A stretch of DNA of 64,000 nucleotides, taken from Akkermansia sp. (GTDB taxonomy: Bacteria > Verrucomicrobiota > Verrucomicrobiia > Verrucomicrobiales > Akkermansiaceae). The first letter of the stretch is position 1, and each line of letters starts with the position of its first letter. Below, in pieces: positions 48,839 through 56,806 of the stretch. The stretch lies in assembly GCA_017555025.1 (NCBI GenBank), contig JAFZHC010000009.1, positions 279,803 to 343,802 of the forward strand. Reading direction: 5' to 3'. The notes under the pieces were generated by a model. The model saw nothing but the letters and a program-made list of their open reading frames with translations. It searched no databases and was not told the DNA's origin. The translations under genes were made by a program, and so were the position numbers.

Positions 48839-49948
48839 ATGCTCCGCAAACTACTCTCTATCGGCCTGTTAATCCTGTGCAACATCGCTCCGGCAAACGA
48901 CGAACTGGCTCTGCATCTCTTCCGCTCCGTCGTTCAACAGGCACCGACTCAGAATGTCGTATTTTCCCCGGCCTCGGCAGAAGCTTGCCTACACGCGCTC
49001 ACACAAGGCGCAGCGGGACAAAGCCGAGCCGAATTGAAGCGAGTTCTATCATCCTCAAATGCCTCGCTAAAAGGAAGCAATGTTCCGGTTCAGCAAAACA
49101 TTGGCATTTTTGCGGACGACACGCTCCCCCTCAAGGCCGGATTGAGCAATATAACGAGAATTCCTCTCACGCAGAATCGACAGAAAGCGCAAGATGTCAT
49201 CAACGCCTGGTTCAGCAAACATACCCGAGGCAACCTCTCTCAACTGCTGAGCGGAGCAGATGCACTCTCCCCCAATTGCCGCATGCTGGTATTGAGCTCA
49301 ATATATCTGGATGCAAGCTGGGACAATGTCTTTGCCGAAGCTGACACCTACCGCTCCGAATTCACCCGAACAGACGGAAGGGATATAATCGTGGATATGA
49401 TGAGTAGCGGAGAGACGGAACTGACCGCGGCCGGCGGTAAAAACTGGAGAGCAGTGGCACTTCCCTACAAAAATTCAGCCAAAGCCCAGCGCCCCATTTT
49501 CTTCGTTGCCATACTCACGCGCGGTTCAGCAGCACAGTTTGCACAACGCCTGACATGCGAGAAACTCGATATCATACGCCGAAAGCTGGCAGAAAAGAAG
49601 CTCACAGTCTGCGTTGATATACCGAAGTTTACGGCAAACAGCGAGCTGATGGACCTCACTCAGGCTCTCAAGGATAAAGGATTAAAGCTCATTTTTACCG
49701 ACAAGGCAGATTTCAGCAATTGGACGGATGCTAAAGAGCTATGGTTGTCAGCAGTCAAACAGAAGGCCTATGTGAGCATTACTGAGCAAGGCACAACAGC
49801 CGCTGCTGCCGGATATGCGGAATTAGAAGATGAATGTGCGGCAGAAACGCTCATGTTTAACAAGCCATTCCTCTGGTTCATCGGCGAGCTGACTCCGGGC
49901 AGTACGCCCCTCTTCATGGGGATATGCGAAAATCCCCGGGCTAACTGA
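48839..49948 (+). CDS. Secreted serpin (serine/cysteine protease inhibitor)
   Basis: This 369-residue serpin has a signal peptide MLRKLLSIGLLILCNIAPA. NVVFSPASAEACLHALTQGA is the conserved shutter region, followed by VLSSIYLDASWDNVF and LTVCVDIPKFTANSELMDLT. The hinge EQGTTAAAAGY starts at residue 316, and FNKPFLWFIGE and PLFMGICENP close the fold. The hinge has small residues, so it should be inhibitory. Counting from the hinge as in antitrypsin places P1-P1' at Glu332-Cys333, preceded by LED. An acidic P1 with Cys at P1' is unusual and recalls CrmA. It would act outside the cell or in the periplasm. Confidence 0.9.
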   Translation: MLRKLLSIGLLILCNIAPANDELALHLFRSVVQQAPTQNVVFSPASAEACLHALTQGAAGQSRAELKRVLSSSNASLKGSNVPVQQNIGIFADDTLPLKAGLSNITRIPLTQNRQKAQDVINAWFSKHTRGNLSQLLSGADALSPNCRMLVLSSIYLDASWDNVFAEADTYRSEFTRTDGRDIIVDMMSSGETELTAAGGKNWRAVALPYKNSAKAQRPIFFVAILTRGSAAQFAQRLTCEKLDIIRRKLAEKKLTVCVDIPKFTANSELMDLTQALKDKGLKLIFTDKADFSNWTDAKELWLSAVKQKAYVSITEQGTTAAAAGYAELEDECAAETLMFNKPFLWFIGELTPGSTPLFMGICENPRAN

Positions 49949-49949
49949 A

Positions 49950-51164
49950 TCAGCGTTTATCATCGGACGGCAGGAGCCGCAGTTCCGTTGCGCCGTCCGA
50001 CAGCAGAGAAATCACGTGATGACGGCCATCCGTGGTCGTATGGTGTTTAGCATAGCACTCGGAAGGATTGCCCAGAGCATCCCAGAAATACTCACTTTCG
50101 AGTTGACCGTCGGAGCCATATTCGCAAACACGCTCGGCGTACCCACACACATGGTTGAGGCAAGGCAGACCATCCGAACCATTATAACACTCCCACTCTA
50201 CCTTACCTTGAGGCGTGGAGCGTATGAGATGTTCAGACCATACGCGGGCAGAATCCACCATCACGCCATCCTTACCGCAATAGCGAATCCGCCGAATCAA
50301 CTCTGACGGGCGACTCTCCTCCAACACAGACCAAGCACCACCATCCCCATGGCTGACGGCAGCTCCTGCCGCATCGCGCCACATAGTCTGAGATGTAAGC
50401 CCATCATTGGTCGAACGTGTCACCTGCACGGCAAATCCCTCATTATTATTGGCCGTAGTACCATTGACGCTATTTGTTTTTACCGTTTCATGGTGCACAT
50501 CGTCATAGGCAAATGTCACTTCGCTCTCACCGCGGGCATTAACAACCGCATTTCCCTCCCCATCCAGAAATCGTATACTCAGCGGTCGCCCCTTGGCATC
50601 ATACGCGATACGTTCCTCAGCATACCCCGGCATGCGAGGCACGATTTTTCGGCCATGCGTATCGCGGAATATACGGGCAATCAGCCTGCCATCGCCATCA
50701 TACTCAAACTCTCGCGTAGAAATTCCCGAGGCGTCACTCACCGGCTCACCGCGAACGCCATAATTTCTACGAGCAATGACCCGCCCCTGATCATCATACA
50801 CCATGCGCTGCTCGGCCACGCTACTTCCCGGCAGCGATGACAGCTGCCCATGTCGGTTAAGGTGCACCAAGCGCAACAATCGCCCCTTTTTATCGTATTC
50901 AAAGCGAATATGTGCCGAATTTACCCCCTGTTCCGTAGGCATGATTTCATCAAGACCAGTAGGCAGTTCAGGACCGGCCGTGTTATACAAGCCGGTGTAG
51001 CAACGCACATTCACATCATCGACATCGCGCTGCATTACATGGTATATCCCCATCCCCAGCACACCCAACAGCAACACCATGGCCGACAGAGTGCCCATGT
51101 ATGACCAGATATACTCAAACCATCGCTTTAACAAAACGAATACCCTGCTCCGGAAATCATGCAT
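49950..51164 (-). CDS. Membrane-anchored YD-repeat protein
   Basis: This 404-residue protein has one transmembrane helix (about residues 22-42) and an outside region with about six YD/RHS-like units. Examples are IRFEYDKKGRLLRLVHLN, MVYDDQGRVIARRNYG, FEYDGDGRLIARIFRDTHGR, IAYDAKGRPLSIRFLDGEGN and VCEYGSDGQLESEYFWDALG. Such repeats form beta sheets that bind carbohydrate or wrap toxins. There is no C-terminal toxin domain and it is far shorter than RHS proteins. It follows a GNAT gene by 31 bases and is convergent with the serpin gene. Confidence 0.7.
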   Translation of the reverse strand: MHDFRSRVFVLLKRWFEYIWSYMGTLSAMVLLLGVLGMGIYHVMQRDVDDVNVRCYTGLYNTAGPELPTGLDEIMPTEQGVNSAHIRFEYDKKGRLLRLVHLNRHGQLSSLPGSSVAEQRMVYDDQGRVIARRNYGVRGEPVSDASGISTREFEYDGDGRLIARIFRDTHGRKIVPRMPGYAEERIAYDAKGRPLSIRFLDGEGNAVVNARGESEVTFAYDDVHHETVKTNSVNGTTANNNEGFAVQVTRSTNDGLTSQTMWRDAAGAAVSHGDGGAWSVLEESRPSELIRRIRYCGKDGVMVDSARVWSEHLIRSTPQGKVEWECYNGSDGLPCLNHVCGYAERVCEYGSDGQLESEYFWDALGNPSECYAKHHTTTDGRHHVISLLSDGATELRLLPSDDKR

Positions 51165-51195
51165 GCAGGGCTGACCGCTGCGCCCGCGCTAACGT

Positions 51196-51738
51196 TCAAT
51201 AACAAGCATCTACATACTTCATAACAACATTTCGCAGCAGTAATTCAAAAGAGGCAACCGTGGCATCGGACTGCACGGTCGGCCAGGAAAGCAAGCTCAT
51301 GGGTACAGCGGCGGTATCGGCATGAAAAGCAGCCTGCACATGCTCCTGTGCCTGTTCCGAAAATCCGAGAGAACGGTAAAAAGTCAGCCGGCGACGCGAT
51401 ATATCATCAACCGGAGGTTCAATTTCCAGTATAATAGGCTTACCCAATGTCTGTAACCATTGCAAAGCCGCATGTCCTATACCCAGCCCCCTGTCGGCAG
51501 CTCGCACCGCCAGATGCTCAAGAAAATAAAAATCCCCGAGCTGCCAGTAAAACAACACCCCCACCGAGCGACCATTCTGAGCGAGCCTCATACAGTAAAA
51601 CCCGGGCTCACTTAACATAGCTCTGCAATGCTGTTCCCATGAGCGACGTTCCTCCCGGGGAAAAGCGTCTTCATAGATTTGCCAAAGGCCACTCAATTTC
51701 AATTCAGCGGCAGATTCGACTCTCTCGCAGCTAATCAT
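51196..51738 (-). CDS. GNAT-family N-acetyltransferase
   Basis: This 180-residue protein has the GNAT fold. YFLEHLAVRAADRGLGIGHAAL (about residues 70-92) contains the acetyl-CoA loop motif R-x-x-G-x-G/A, and FYRSLGFSEQAQ follows after a beta-alpha unit. The substrate is unknown. A long C-terminal tail (about 40 residues) is not typical. The gene has a leaderless-type promoter 7 bases away and is transcribed with the YD-repeat gene. It is divergent from birA. Confidence 0.82.
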   Translation of the reverse strand: MISCERVESAAELKLSGLWQIYEDAFPREERRSWEQHCRAMLSEPGFYCMRLAQNGRSVGVLFYWQLGDFYFLEHLAVRAADRGLGIGHAALQWLQTLGKPIILEIEPPVDDISRRRLTFYRSLGFSEQAQEHVQAAFHADTAAVPMSLLSWPTVQSDATVASFELLLRNVVMKYVDACY

Positions 51739-51745
51739 CGCCGCG

Positions 51746-51774
51746 ATAGTACCTCACGCCCCCTCATTAAACAA
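51746..51774 (-). promoter_or_regulatory. GNAT gene promoter, leaderless
   Basis: Minus strand TTGTTT (51769-51774), 17-bp spacer, TACTAT (51746-51751), 7 bases before ATG 51738. Confidence 0.6.
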
Positions 51775-51813
51775 GATTTTTCTCACTTTTTTAGTGACTG
51801 GCTCATTATTTTA

Positions 51814-51842
51814 TGGACGAGCCATACAGTTAGGAGTATGAT
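51814..51842 (+). promoter_or_regulatory. birA promoter, leaderless
   Basis: TGGACG (51814-51819), 17-bp spacer, TATGAT (51837-51842), 7 bases before the GTG start at 51850. Confidence 0.65.
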
Positions 51843-51849
51843 GTAAGGC

Positions 51850-52575
51850 GTGAGCACTAAATGGAAAGTTGTAGAGCTAGATGTGTGCGAGTCTACCTTT
51901 AACGTGGCCCGCAAGGAGCAGCCGTGGACTATCGTTACCGCTGAGCGCCAGCTTAAAGGCCGAGGTCGATTCAACCGCAGCTGGTTCGGTGAGGTCGGTG
52001 GACTCTGGGCAACCTACAATCTGCCGCTTGCGCCGCAAGCAAACCGGCATTGGGGGCTTCTGCCGCTGGTAGCCGGAGTGGCCATCATTAAGTGCTTGAA
52101 GCCCTACAACATTAAGGGGCTGCGCCTTCGCTGGCCGAACGACGTGCTGGTAGGTAGAGATAAACTAGCCGGCATCCTAGTGGAACGCCCGTCCGCCACC
52201 ATGGCCTCCATCGGTATCGGCATCAATATGTTCAATGATATCGAGTCGTTCAGGGGCAAAACAACGGATACACCGACACGCCTTGCCGACCTTCTCTACA
52301 CCTGCCCCATGGTAGGCAAGTTCAGTAAGCAGCTAGCTGACGCTCTGGCAGAAACATTTAATCTCTTCGTCAGTCAAGGTATCGAGGCTTTGCGCGATGA
52401 CCTTATGGCTGCCTGGGGTGAGCCGCTCCCGGTTGTAGCCATTACCGATACAGAGCGTTACTGCGGGCACTTCATCGGCGTGGAGGGCGATGGCTCGCCC
52501 ATTCTGCGCAAAGCCGACGGCACCACAATTACGGTACCCGGCATCACGGTGAATCGCATGAAAGAACTCATCTGA
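51850..52575 (+). CDS. birA: Biotin-protein ligase
   Basis: This 241-residue monofunctional enzyme joins biotin to the carboxyl carrier protein using ATP. It has [40 protein letters not shown] (biotin/ATP motif over residues about 30-60), [19 protein letters not shown] with the catalytic lysine, and [10 protein letters not shown]. The N-terminal HTH repressor domain of E. coli BirA is missing, so it does not regulate bio genes. Start codon GTG is supported by the promoter. The HAD gene follows after 10 bases. Confidence 0.92.
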   Translation: MSTKWKVVELDVCESTFNVARKEQPWTIVTAERQLKGRGRFNRSWFGEVGGLWATYNLPLAPQANRHWGLLPLVAGVAIIKCLKPYNIKGLRLRWPNDVLVGRDKLAGILVERPSATMASIGIGINMFNDIESFRGKTTDTPTRLADLLYTCPMVGKFSKQLADALAETFNLFVSQGIEALRDDLMAAWGEPLPVVAITDTERYCGHFIGVEGDGSPILRKADGTTITVPGITVNRMKELI

Positions 52576-52585
52576 GACCTCGTCC

Positions 52586-53437
52586 ATGCCTGTACCACAA
52601 AACACAATTGCTCTTATCTTCGACTTTGATAAGACGCTCAGCCCGCATAATATGCAGGAAGATACCATCTTCCCCGAGTTCGGCATCAATGCTGAGCTCT
52701 TCTGGAAGAAGTGTAATGAGCGCAGCAAAGACGAAGGCTGGGATGGTGAGCTCAGTTACCTGAAGGAACTACTCGACACCCTCAGCATTGACGGCGTGAG
52801 CAACGATACGCTGCGCAGTCTGGGTAAAAAACTTGTCTTCTACCAAGGCTTGCCTGAGTTCTTCCGAACTTTTGAAGAGAGAGCCCTCACACCCGAGCAC
52901 CGTTTTGCCGGTGTACATGTGGAGTTCTATATCATCTCCAGCGGCATCAAATCCATCATTGACGGCTCGGTTATCCGCCCCTACTTGAAAGAGGTTTTTG
53001 CCTGTGAATTCAGCGAGCAGAACGGCTGCATCAGTTTCCCCAAGCGCGTTATTTCGCACACCACCAAAACACAATTCCTCTTCCGCATCAATAAGGGGAT
53101 GATTCGTTACACCGAAGACGTGAACGATCATATGGACGCAGACCTGCGCCCCATACCGTTCAAGCACATGATTTACCTTGGCGACGGCCCCACCGACATC
53201 CCCTGCTTTACCGTTATGCGCCAACAGGGCGGCCTGAGTGTAGCAGTCTACAATCCGGATGACGCCACAAACAAGAGTTTCCGCACCTGCTACAATCTCA
53301 AGAGCGAACAACGCCGAGTTGATTTCTTTGCCCCGGCAGATTATCGCCCCGGTAGCCACCTGAGCAATATACTCGAAGAAACGGTTCGTAACATGGCAGA
53401 TAATATACTGCACTCCATGCGTTCAACAACCAGATAA
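52586..53437 (+). CDS. HAD-superfamily phosphatase
   Basis: This 283-residue protein has the three HAD motifs: [10 protein letters not shown] (motif I, nucleophile Asp near 13), [12 protein letters not shown] (motif II) and [15 protein letters not shown] (motif III/IV). The closest visible style is the phosphoserine phosphatase-like subgroup, with an insert between motifs I and II of about 80 helical residues. The substrate is unknown. It is cotranscribed with birA and closed by a terminator. Confidence 0.85.
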   Translation: MPVPQNTIALIFDFDKTLSPHNMQEDTIFPEFGINAELFWKKCNERSKDEGWDGELSYLKELLDTLSIDGVSNDTLRSLGKKLVFYQGLPEFFRTFEERALTPEHRFAGVHVEFYIISSGIKSIIDGSVIRPYLKEVFACEFSEQNGCISFPKRVISHTTKTQFLFRINKGMIRYTEDVNDHMDADLRPIPFKHMIYLGDGPTDIPCFTVMRQQGGLSVAVYNPDDATNKSFRTCYNLKSEQRRVDFFAPADYRPGSHLSNILEETVRNMADNILHSMRSTTR

Positions 53438-53456
53438 GGATTTATCCAATCAACGA

Positions 53457-53498
53457 AACGGGGGAAAGACATGACGTCCTTCCCCCGTTCCTTTATTC
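53457..53498. terminator. birA-HAD/galM convergent terminator
   Basis: AACGGGGGAA (53457-53466) pairs with TTCCCCCGTT (53480-53489), with GAC/GTC stacked inside, followed by CCTTTATT. Confidence 0.85.
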
Positions 53499-53510
53499 AG
53501 AGAGTGATAT

Positions 53511-54455
53511 TTACTCAATGAGCCATGCAATTGTGCGGCAATATGGCTCACCCGGGCGCAATTCAATTGTCGGGAAATGCGGCTGGTGAGGAGAATCCGG
53601 GAAGTTCTGAGCCTCCAGAGCTACGCCGCCTCTCTTAAGCGGAAGGTAATCACCGGTGTATACCTGCAACCCGGGAGCATCAGTCAGCAGGTGCAGCGTC
53701 ATTTTACCATTGGTCAGCACAGCGGCCTCCTTCACCCCAGGAACGGTCGGTAGTACATAGTTATCGTCATAGCCACCCTCAATAGCACCGGGAGCATTGC
53801 GCTCGCCAAGGCAAGCAGGTGCGGTCAGGTCGTACAGAGTACCACTCACAGGCAGAACGGCCCCCGTCGGAATGTTGGCAATCATGGGCGTGTAGGCAGA
53901 GGCCTTCACCTGTAACAGGTGGTCATCCATCGTGCCGCAGCCATTAAGATTCCAATAGGCATGATTCGTCAGATTCAACAGCGTGGGTGCATCAGTCGTG
54001 GCACTCAGCTCAAGCGTAAGCTGTCTACCCTCCAGCGTATAAATGGCACGAACCTGTACAGCGCCGGGGTAACCTTCCTCCCCATCGGGTGACAGGAGGG
54101 AAAGCTCTAATCGCTTGTCGGTCGCGGCCACCACAGACCATGCACGGTCAGCAAAGCTGACAATACCACCATGCAGATGATTGGGGCCGTTATTAACAGC
54201 CAGAGAATACTCCTTGCCATCAAGGATGAAATGCCCGCCGGCAATACGGTTGGCCACACGGCCGCACACAGCACCGCAGTAACAGGTATCTTGTGCAAGC
54301 TCCTCGGCGGTCTGAGGACCATACAGCAAATTCACCCCTTTATATTCAAAACTAATCAGGCGTGCGCCCACATCGGAAATGCACACCTTCACATCATCTG
54401 AGCTGAGAGTAAAAAACTCTGCGTTCTTTACCTGATTCATCATTTCGGTATTCAT
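53511..54455 (-). CDS. galM: Aldose 1-epimerase (mutarotase)
   Basis: This 314-residue galactose mutarotase-fold protein interconverts anomers of hexoses. It has CGAVCGRVANRIAGGHF, LAVNNGPNHLHGG (catalytic His), LLNLTNHAYWNLNG (second His), DDNYVL and the C-terminal TIELRPGEPY with the catalytic glutamate. It is probably cytoplasmic since there is no signal. It lies 13 bases after the BamE-like lipoprotein gene and may be cotranscribed; no separate promoter is evident. No other Leloir-pathway gene is beside it. Confidence 0.93.
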   Translation of the reverse strand: MNTEMMNQVKNAEFFTLSSDDVKVCISDVGARLISFEYKGVNLLYGPQTAEELAQDTCYCGAVCGRVANRIAGGHFILDGKEYSLAVNNGPNHLHGGIVSFADRAWSVVAATDKRLELSLLSPDGEEGYPGAVQVRAIYTLEGRQLTLELSATTDAPTLLNLTNHAYWNLNGCGTMDDHLLQVKASAYTPMIANIPTGAVLPVSGTLYDLTAPACLGERNAPGAIEGGYDDNYVLPTVPGVKEAAVLTNGKMTLHLLTDAPGLQVYTGDYLPLKRGGVALEAQNFPDSPHQPHFPTIELRPGEPYCRTIAWLIE

Positions 54456-54468
54456 GTCTGCAAATTAA

Positions 54469-54918
54469 TTAATTCTGCGGGTTGCAGCCCCAGGAGCTTA
54501 CCTTGCCGTCCACAAACTCCACAAAGGCGACATCTCGGGGAATGAAAGCCGTACTCGTTGTGGGATACGCACCGTACCAACCATAAGGCCCCCATGCAGG
54601 GTACGGAGCATTGCTCATGACAGTTACAGGCTGATAGCCACGATATGTCCAACGCTCAATATCCTTACCGTTTTTCTGCCCCACATAAGGAGAAATCTCA
54701 GGCTTACCCCAAGCAAGCATCACCGCATCGCGAGACATACCCTCGCAGATTTTACCCTGTCTTACAAGCACTTGCTGCTCTGCAGGCAACGAACTAAAAA
54801 CGGCAGGATACTCTGCGATACGAGTGGCCGGCGTAGGAGTCTGGCAGGAACTCAACAGTCCCGCCATCAGCACACAGATTACCGACATCAGATTTACTTT
54901 CTTCAATATCGCCTTCAT
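54469..54918 (-). CDS. BamE/SmpA-like lipoprotein
   Basis: This 149-residue protein has the signal MKAILKKVNLMSVICVLMAG ending LLSSC (Cys near 25), so it is a lipoprotein. A domain around QGKICEGMSRDAVMLAWGKP and DIERWTYRGYQPV has the GMS-x-x-x-V-x-x-x-WGKP pattern of BamE/SmpA-OmlA folds, which help outer-membrane protein assembly. A Gly/Tyr/Pro-rich loop (YPAWGPYGWYGAYPT) follows. ATG 54918 is fixed by the promoter; the longer frame to 55044 crosses it. Confidence 0.7.
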   Translation of the reverse strand: MKAILKKVNLMSVICVLMAGLLSSCQTPTPATRIAEYPAVFSSLPAEQQVLVRQGKICEGMSRDAVMLAWGKPEISPYVGQKNGKDIERWTYRGYQPVTVMSNAPYPAWGPYGWYGAYPTTSTAFIPRDVAFVEFVDGKVSSWGCNPQN

Positions 54919-54927
54919 ACGTGCATG

Positions 54928-54956
54928 ACAGTACCACGAAATTTCTTTCTTGCCAA
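54928..54956 (-). promoter_or_regulatory. BamE-like gene promoter, near-leaderless
   Basis: Minus strand TTGGCA (54951-54956), 17-bp spacer, TACTGT (54928-54933), 9 bases before ATG 54918. Its -35 box occupies the same bases as the divergent promoter's -35. Confidence 0.6.
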
Positions 54957-54978
54957 GTAAAAAAAACGGTGATAGATT
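54950..54978 (+). promoter_or_regulatory. Promoter of the first paralogous exported protein
   Basis: TTGCCA (54950-54955), 17-bp spacer, TAGATT (54973-54978), 13 bases before ATG 54992. It shares its -35 bases with the divergent BamE-like promoter. Confidence 0.6.
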
Positions 54979-54991
54979 AGTTGTCACAGAC

Positions 54992-55756
54992 ATGAAAGCT
55001 ATTTTACCTATCATTGCATTGATGGCCGCGCCGGTGGTGTGCACTCAGGCATACGGTGCCGAAAATGTCGGCGTATTGAATGGTTACCTGCCCACAGACG
55101 GCACGATGAAAACAGGTGTGGCTGTGGCTCCGCAGCTCACCCCTGAGTTTGCCAAAATGCAGCAGGAACTCGTTAAGAAGCTCCGCAGCCTGCCCGAGGC
55201 CAAGCAGAAAGCTTTCATGGAGAAGTACAACCCCATGATTCTGCCGACCTATGATGCAGAGATTTGGCCCGATAAGGCAGCCTACGATGCCTACAAAGCT
55301 GAGTGGAAGAAATCCGGCATCGCAGCTCTGCGCGAGGTGGCTATCGGCCTGCGCGCTCTGGGCAATAACACATGGTCTGTCCTTTCGCTGACGGTTGACC
55401 CCCAGACGCGTCGTTCCGCCCCCCTCACCATTAGTGCTCTTAAGTATGATGCCGGTAAGAACGTATGGATTTCTAACAATGGTGAGCTTACTGCCAAAAC
55501 TTACGAGGCCACCGAGGAGCACCTCTACGGAGCTCAGACCGGTACGGAATGGAGCCTCAGCAAAGAGGATTCCCTCTCTAAGATGAGCGAGACCGTTCGC
55601 ATCAGCAAAACTACCGATGGCAAGGCTGTTTACATCAGCTACGCCTTTGATGAGCGCTCAGCCATCAGCAACGCCGTTATCGCACAGGGTGCCTACACCA
55701 TCCGTCTGGCTGTAAAGACAGCTCAGGTAAACATGGGGTCTCCCGGCAGCCGCTGA
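54992..55756 (+). CDS. Exported protein, tandem paralogue 1
   Basis: This 254-residue protein has the signal MKAILPIIALMAAPVVCTQA, cut near YGA. No known family is recognised. It is about half identical by eye to the next gene over the middle. Shared stretches are LTPEFAKMQQELVKKLRSL, AEIWPDKAAYDAYKAEWKK, ISALKYDAGKNVWISNNGEL, EHLYGAQTGTEWSLSKEDSL and VYISYAFDERSAISNAVIAQ. A helical N-part precedes a beta-rich part. ATG 54992 is used; the longer frame start at 54950 lies in the promoter. A terminator separates the two copies. Confidence 0.65.
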   Translation: MKAILPIIALMAAPVVCTQAYGAENVGVLNGYLPTDGTMKTGVAVAPQLTPEFAKMQQELVKKLRSLPEAKQKAFMEKYNPMILPTYDAEIWPDKAAYDAYKAEWKKSGIAALREVAIGLRALGNNTWSVLSLTVDPQTRRSAPLTISALKYDAGKNVWISNNGELTAKTYEATEEHLYGAQTGTEWSLSKEDSLSKMSETVRISKTTDGKAVYISYAFDERSAISNAVIAQGAYTIRLAVKTAQVNMGSPGSR

Positions 55757-55783
55757 TAGGCGTCTGATTATTCCTTTCATTAC

Positions 55784-55821
55784 GTAAGCCGCGGCGTGTG
55801 CTGCGGCTTACGTTTTTTTCT
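55784..55821 (+). terminator. Terminator between the two paralogues
   Basis: ACGTAAGCCGC (55784-55794) pairs with GCGGCTTACGT (55805-55815), followed by seven T residues. Confidence 0.93.
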
Positions 55822-55882
55822 CCCCATACAGTCAGCTTTATAGATTTTCCGCACAGCTTTGCGTGAATCTTAACTTTCTTGC

Positions 55883-55911
55883 TTGTCAGCAGCGGGGAAT
55901 CGTGATAGACT
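55883..55911 (+). promoter_or_regulatory. Promoter of the second paralogous exported protein
   Basis: TTGTCA (55883-55888), 17-bp spacer, TAGACT (55906-55911), 14 bases before ATG 55926. Confidence 0.6.
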
Positions 55912-55925
55912 GTCAGCTGTCATTC

Positions 55926-56801
55926 ATGAAGTCTCTCATTCCCATTTTTACCACCGCCGCCACAGCTGTTATGGTATGTACAGCTGTCGGGGAAGAATTG
56001 CCTGCGGAGTTACAGTTTCTTCCGCCCGGGGGTATGCGCCTCACGGGTGAATCCGTCACGCCTGCCCCCACCCCGGAATTTCTGACTATGCAGAAAGAAA
56101 TCTCAGCCCGACTGCAGAGCCTTTCAACAGAACAGAAACTGGATTTTTTCAAAACATACAGAGCAGATACACTCATGCCCTACAATCCGGTTATCTGGCC
56201 GGATAAAGCGGCCTACGAACGCTACACCGAAGAGTGGAAAAAAATCGGCATCAAGAGTCAGCAAACAGTTCAAGTCGGTGCCCACGAGCGAGGCAACGGA
56301 CAATGGGGGTTGCATGGTATCAGCGTAAATACCTTCACCCGCGCCGTCTCCACACTTTCTCTCAGCAATCTCGTGTATGATGCCGGTCGCAATGTGTGGA
56401 TTTCCGCCAATGGCGAACTGGCGCCCGTTACCTACACCACAGGCAGCGATAATGTGTACGGAGCCACTAAGGGCACACGCTGGTCACTCAAGAAGAGCGA
56501 CTCGCTGTCCATCATCAATGAGACGCTCAGCATCAGCAAGCGCACCAACGGCGAATTTGTTTATCTGGCCTATGCCTTTAGTGAGAGAACACCGGGCAAC
56601 GGTACCGTTCTGGCACAGGGCAGCTACGTGCTGAGATTCCGTGTAGGGCCACCTGCCCCCGATCCGGCAGAGGAAGTCAAGACCCCTGAACCGGAAAAAG
56701 CTACTACCACGCAAGAACCTCAGGCTAAAAAAGAAACAAAGAACAATAGAAAGAGCAAAAACAAAAAACGCTCCCGCCGTTCCAAACGTAAGAACCGCTG
56801 A
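55926..56801 (+). CDS. Exported protein, tandem paralogue 2 with basic tail
   Basis: This 291-residue protein has a signal peptide (MKSLIPIFTTAATAVMVCTA), then the same core as its neighbour: TPEFLTMQKEISARLQSL, PVIWPDKAAYERYTEEWKK, LSNLVYDAGRNVWISANGEL, DNVYGATKGTRWSLKKSDSL and VYLAYAFSERTPGNGTVLAQ. It adds a C-terminal Pro/Glu segment and about 25 strongly basic residues (KKETKNNRKSKNKKRSRRSK). The tail could bind nucleic acid, LPS or a polyanion. The upstream frame to 55863 crosses the promoter and is rejected. rsmD follows 5 bases later. Confidence 0.65.
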   Translation: MKSLIPIFTTAATAVMVCTAVGEELPAELQFLPPGGMRLTGESVTPAPTPEFLTMQKEISARLQSLSTEQKLDFFKTYRADTLMPYNPVIWPDKAAYERYTEEWKKIGIKSQQTVQVGAHERGNGQWGLHGISVNTFTRAVSTLSLSNLVYDAGRNVWISANGELAPVTYTTGSDNVYGATKGTRWSLKKSDSLSIINETLSISKRTNGEFVYLAYAFSERTPGNGTVLAQGSYVLRFRVGPPAPDPAEEVKTPEPEKATTTQEPQAKKETKNNRKSKNKKRSRRSKRKNR

Positions 56802-56806
56802 CAATC

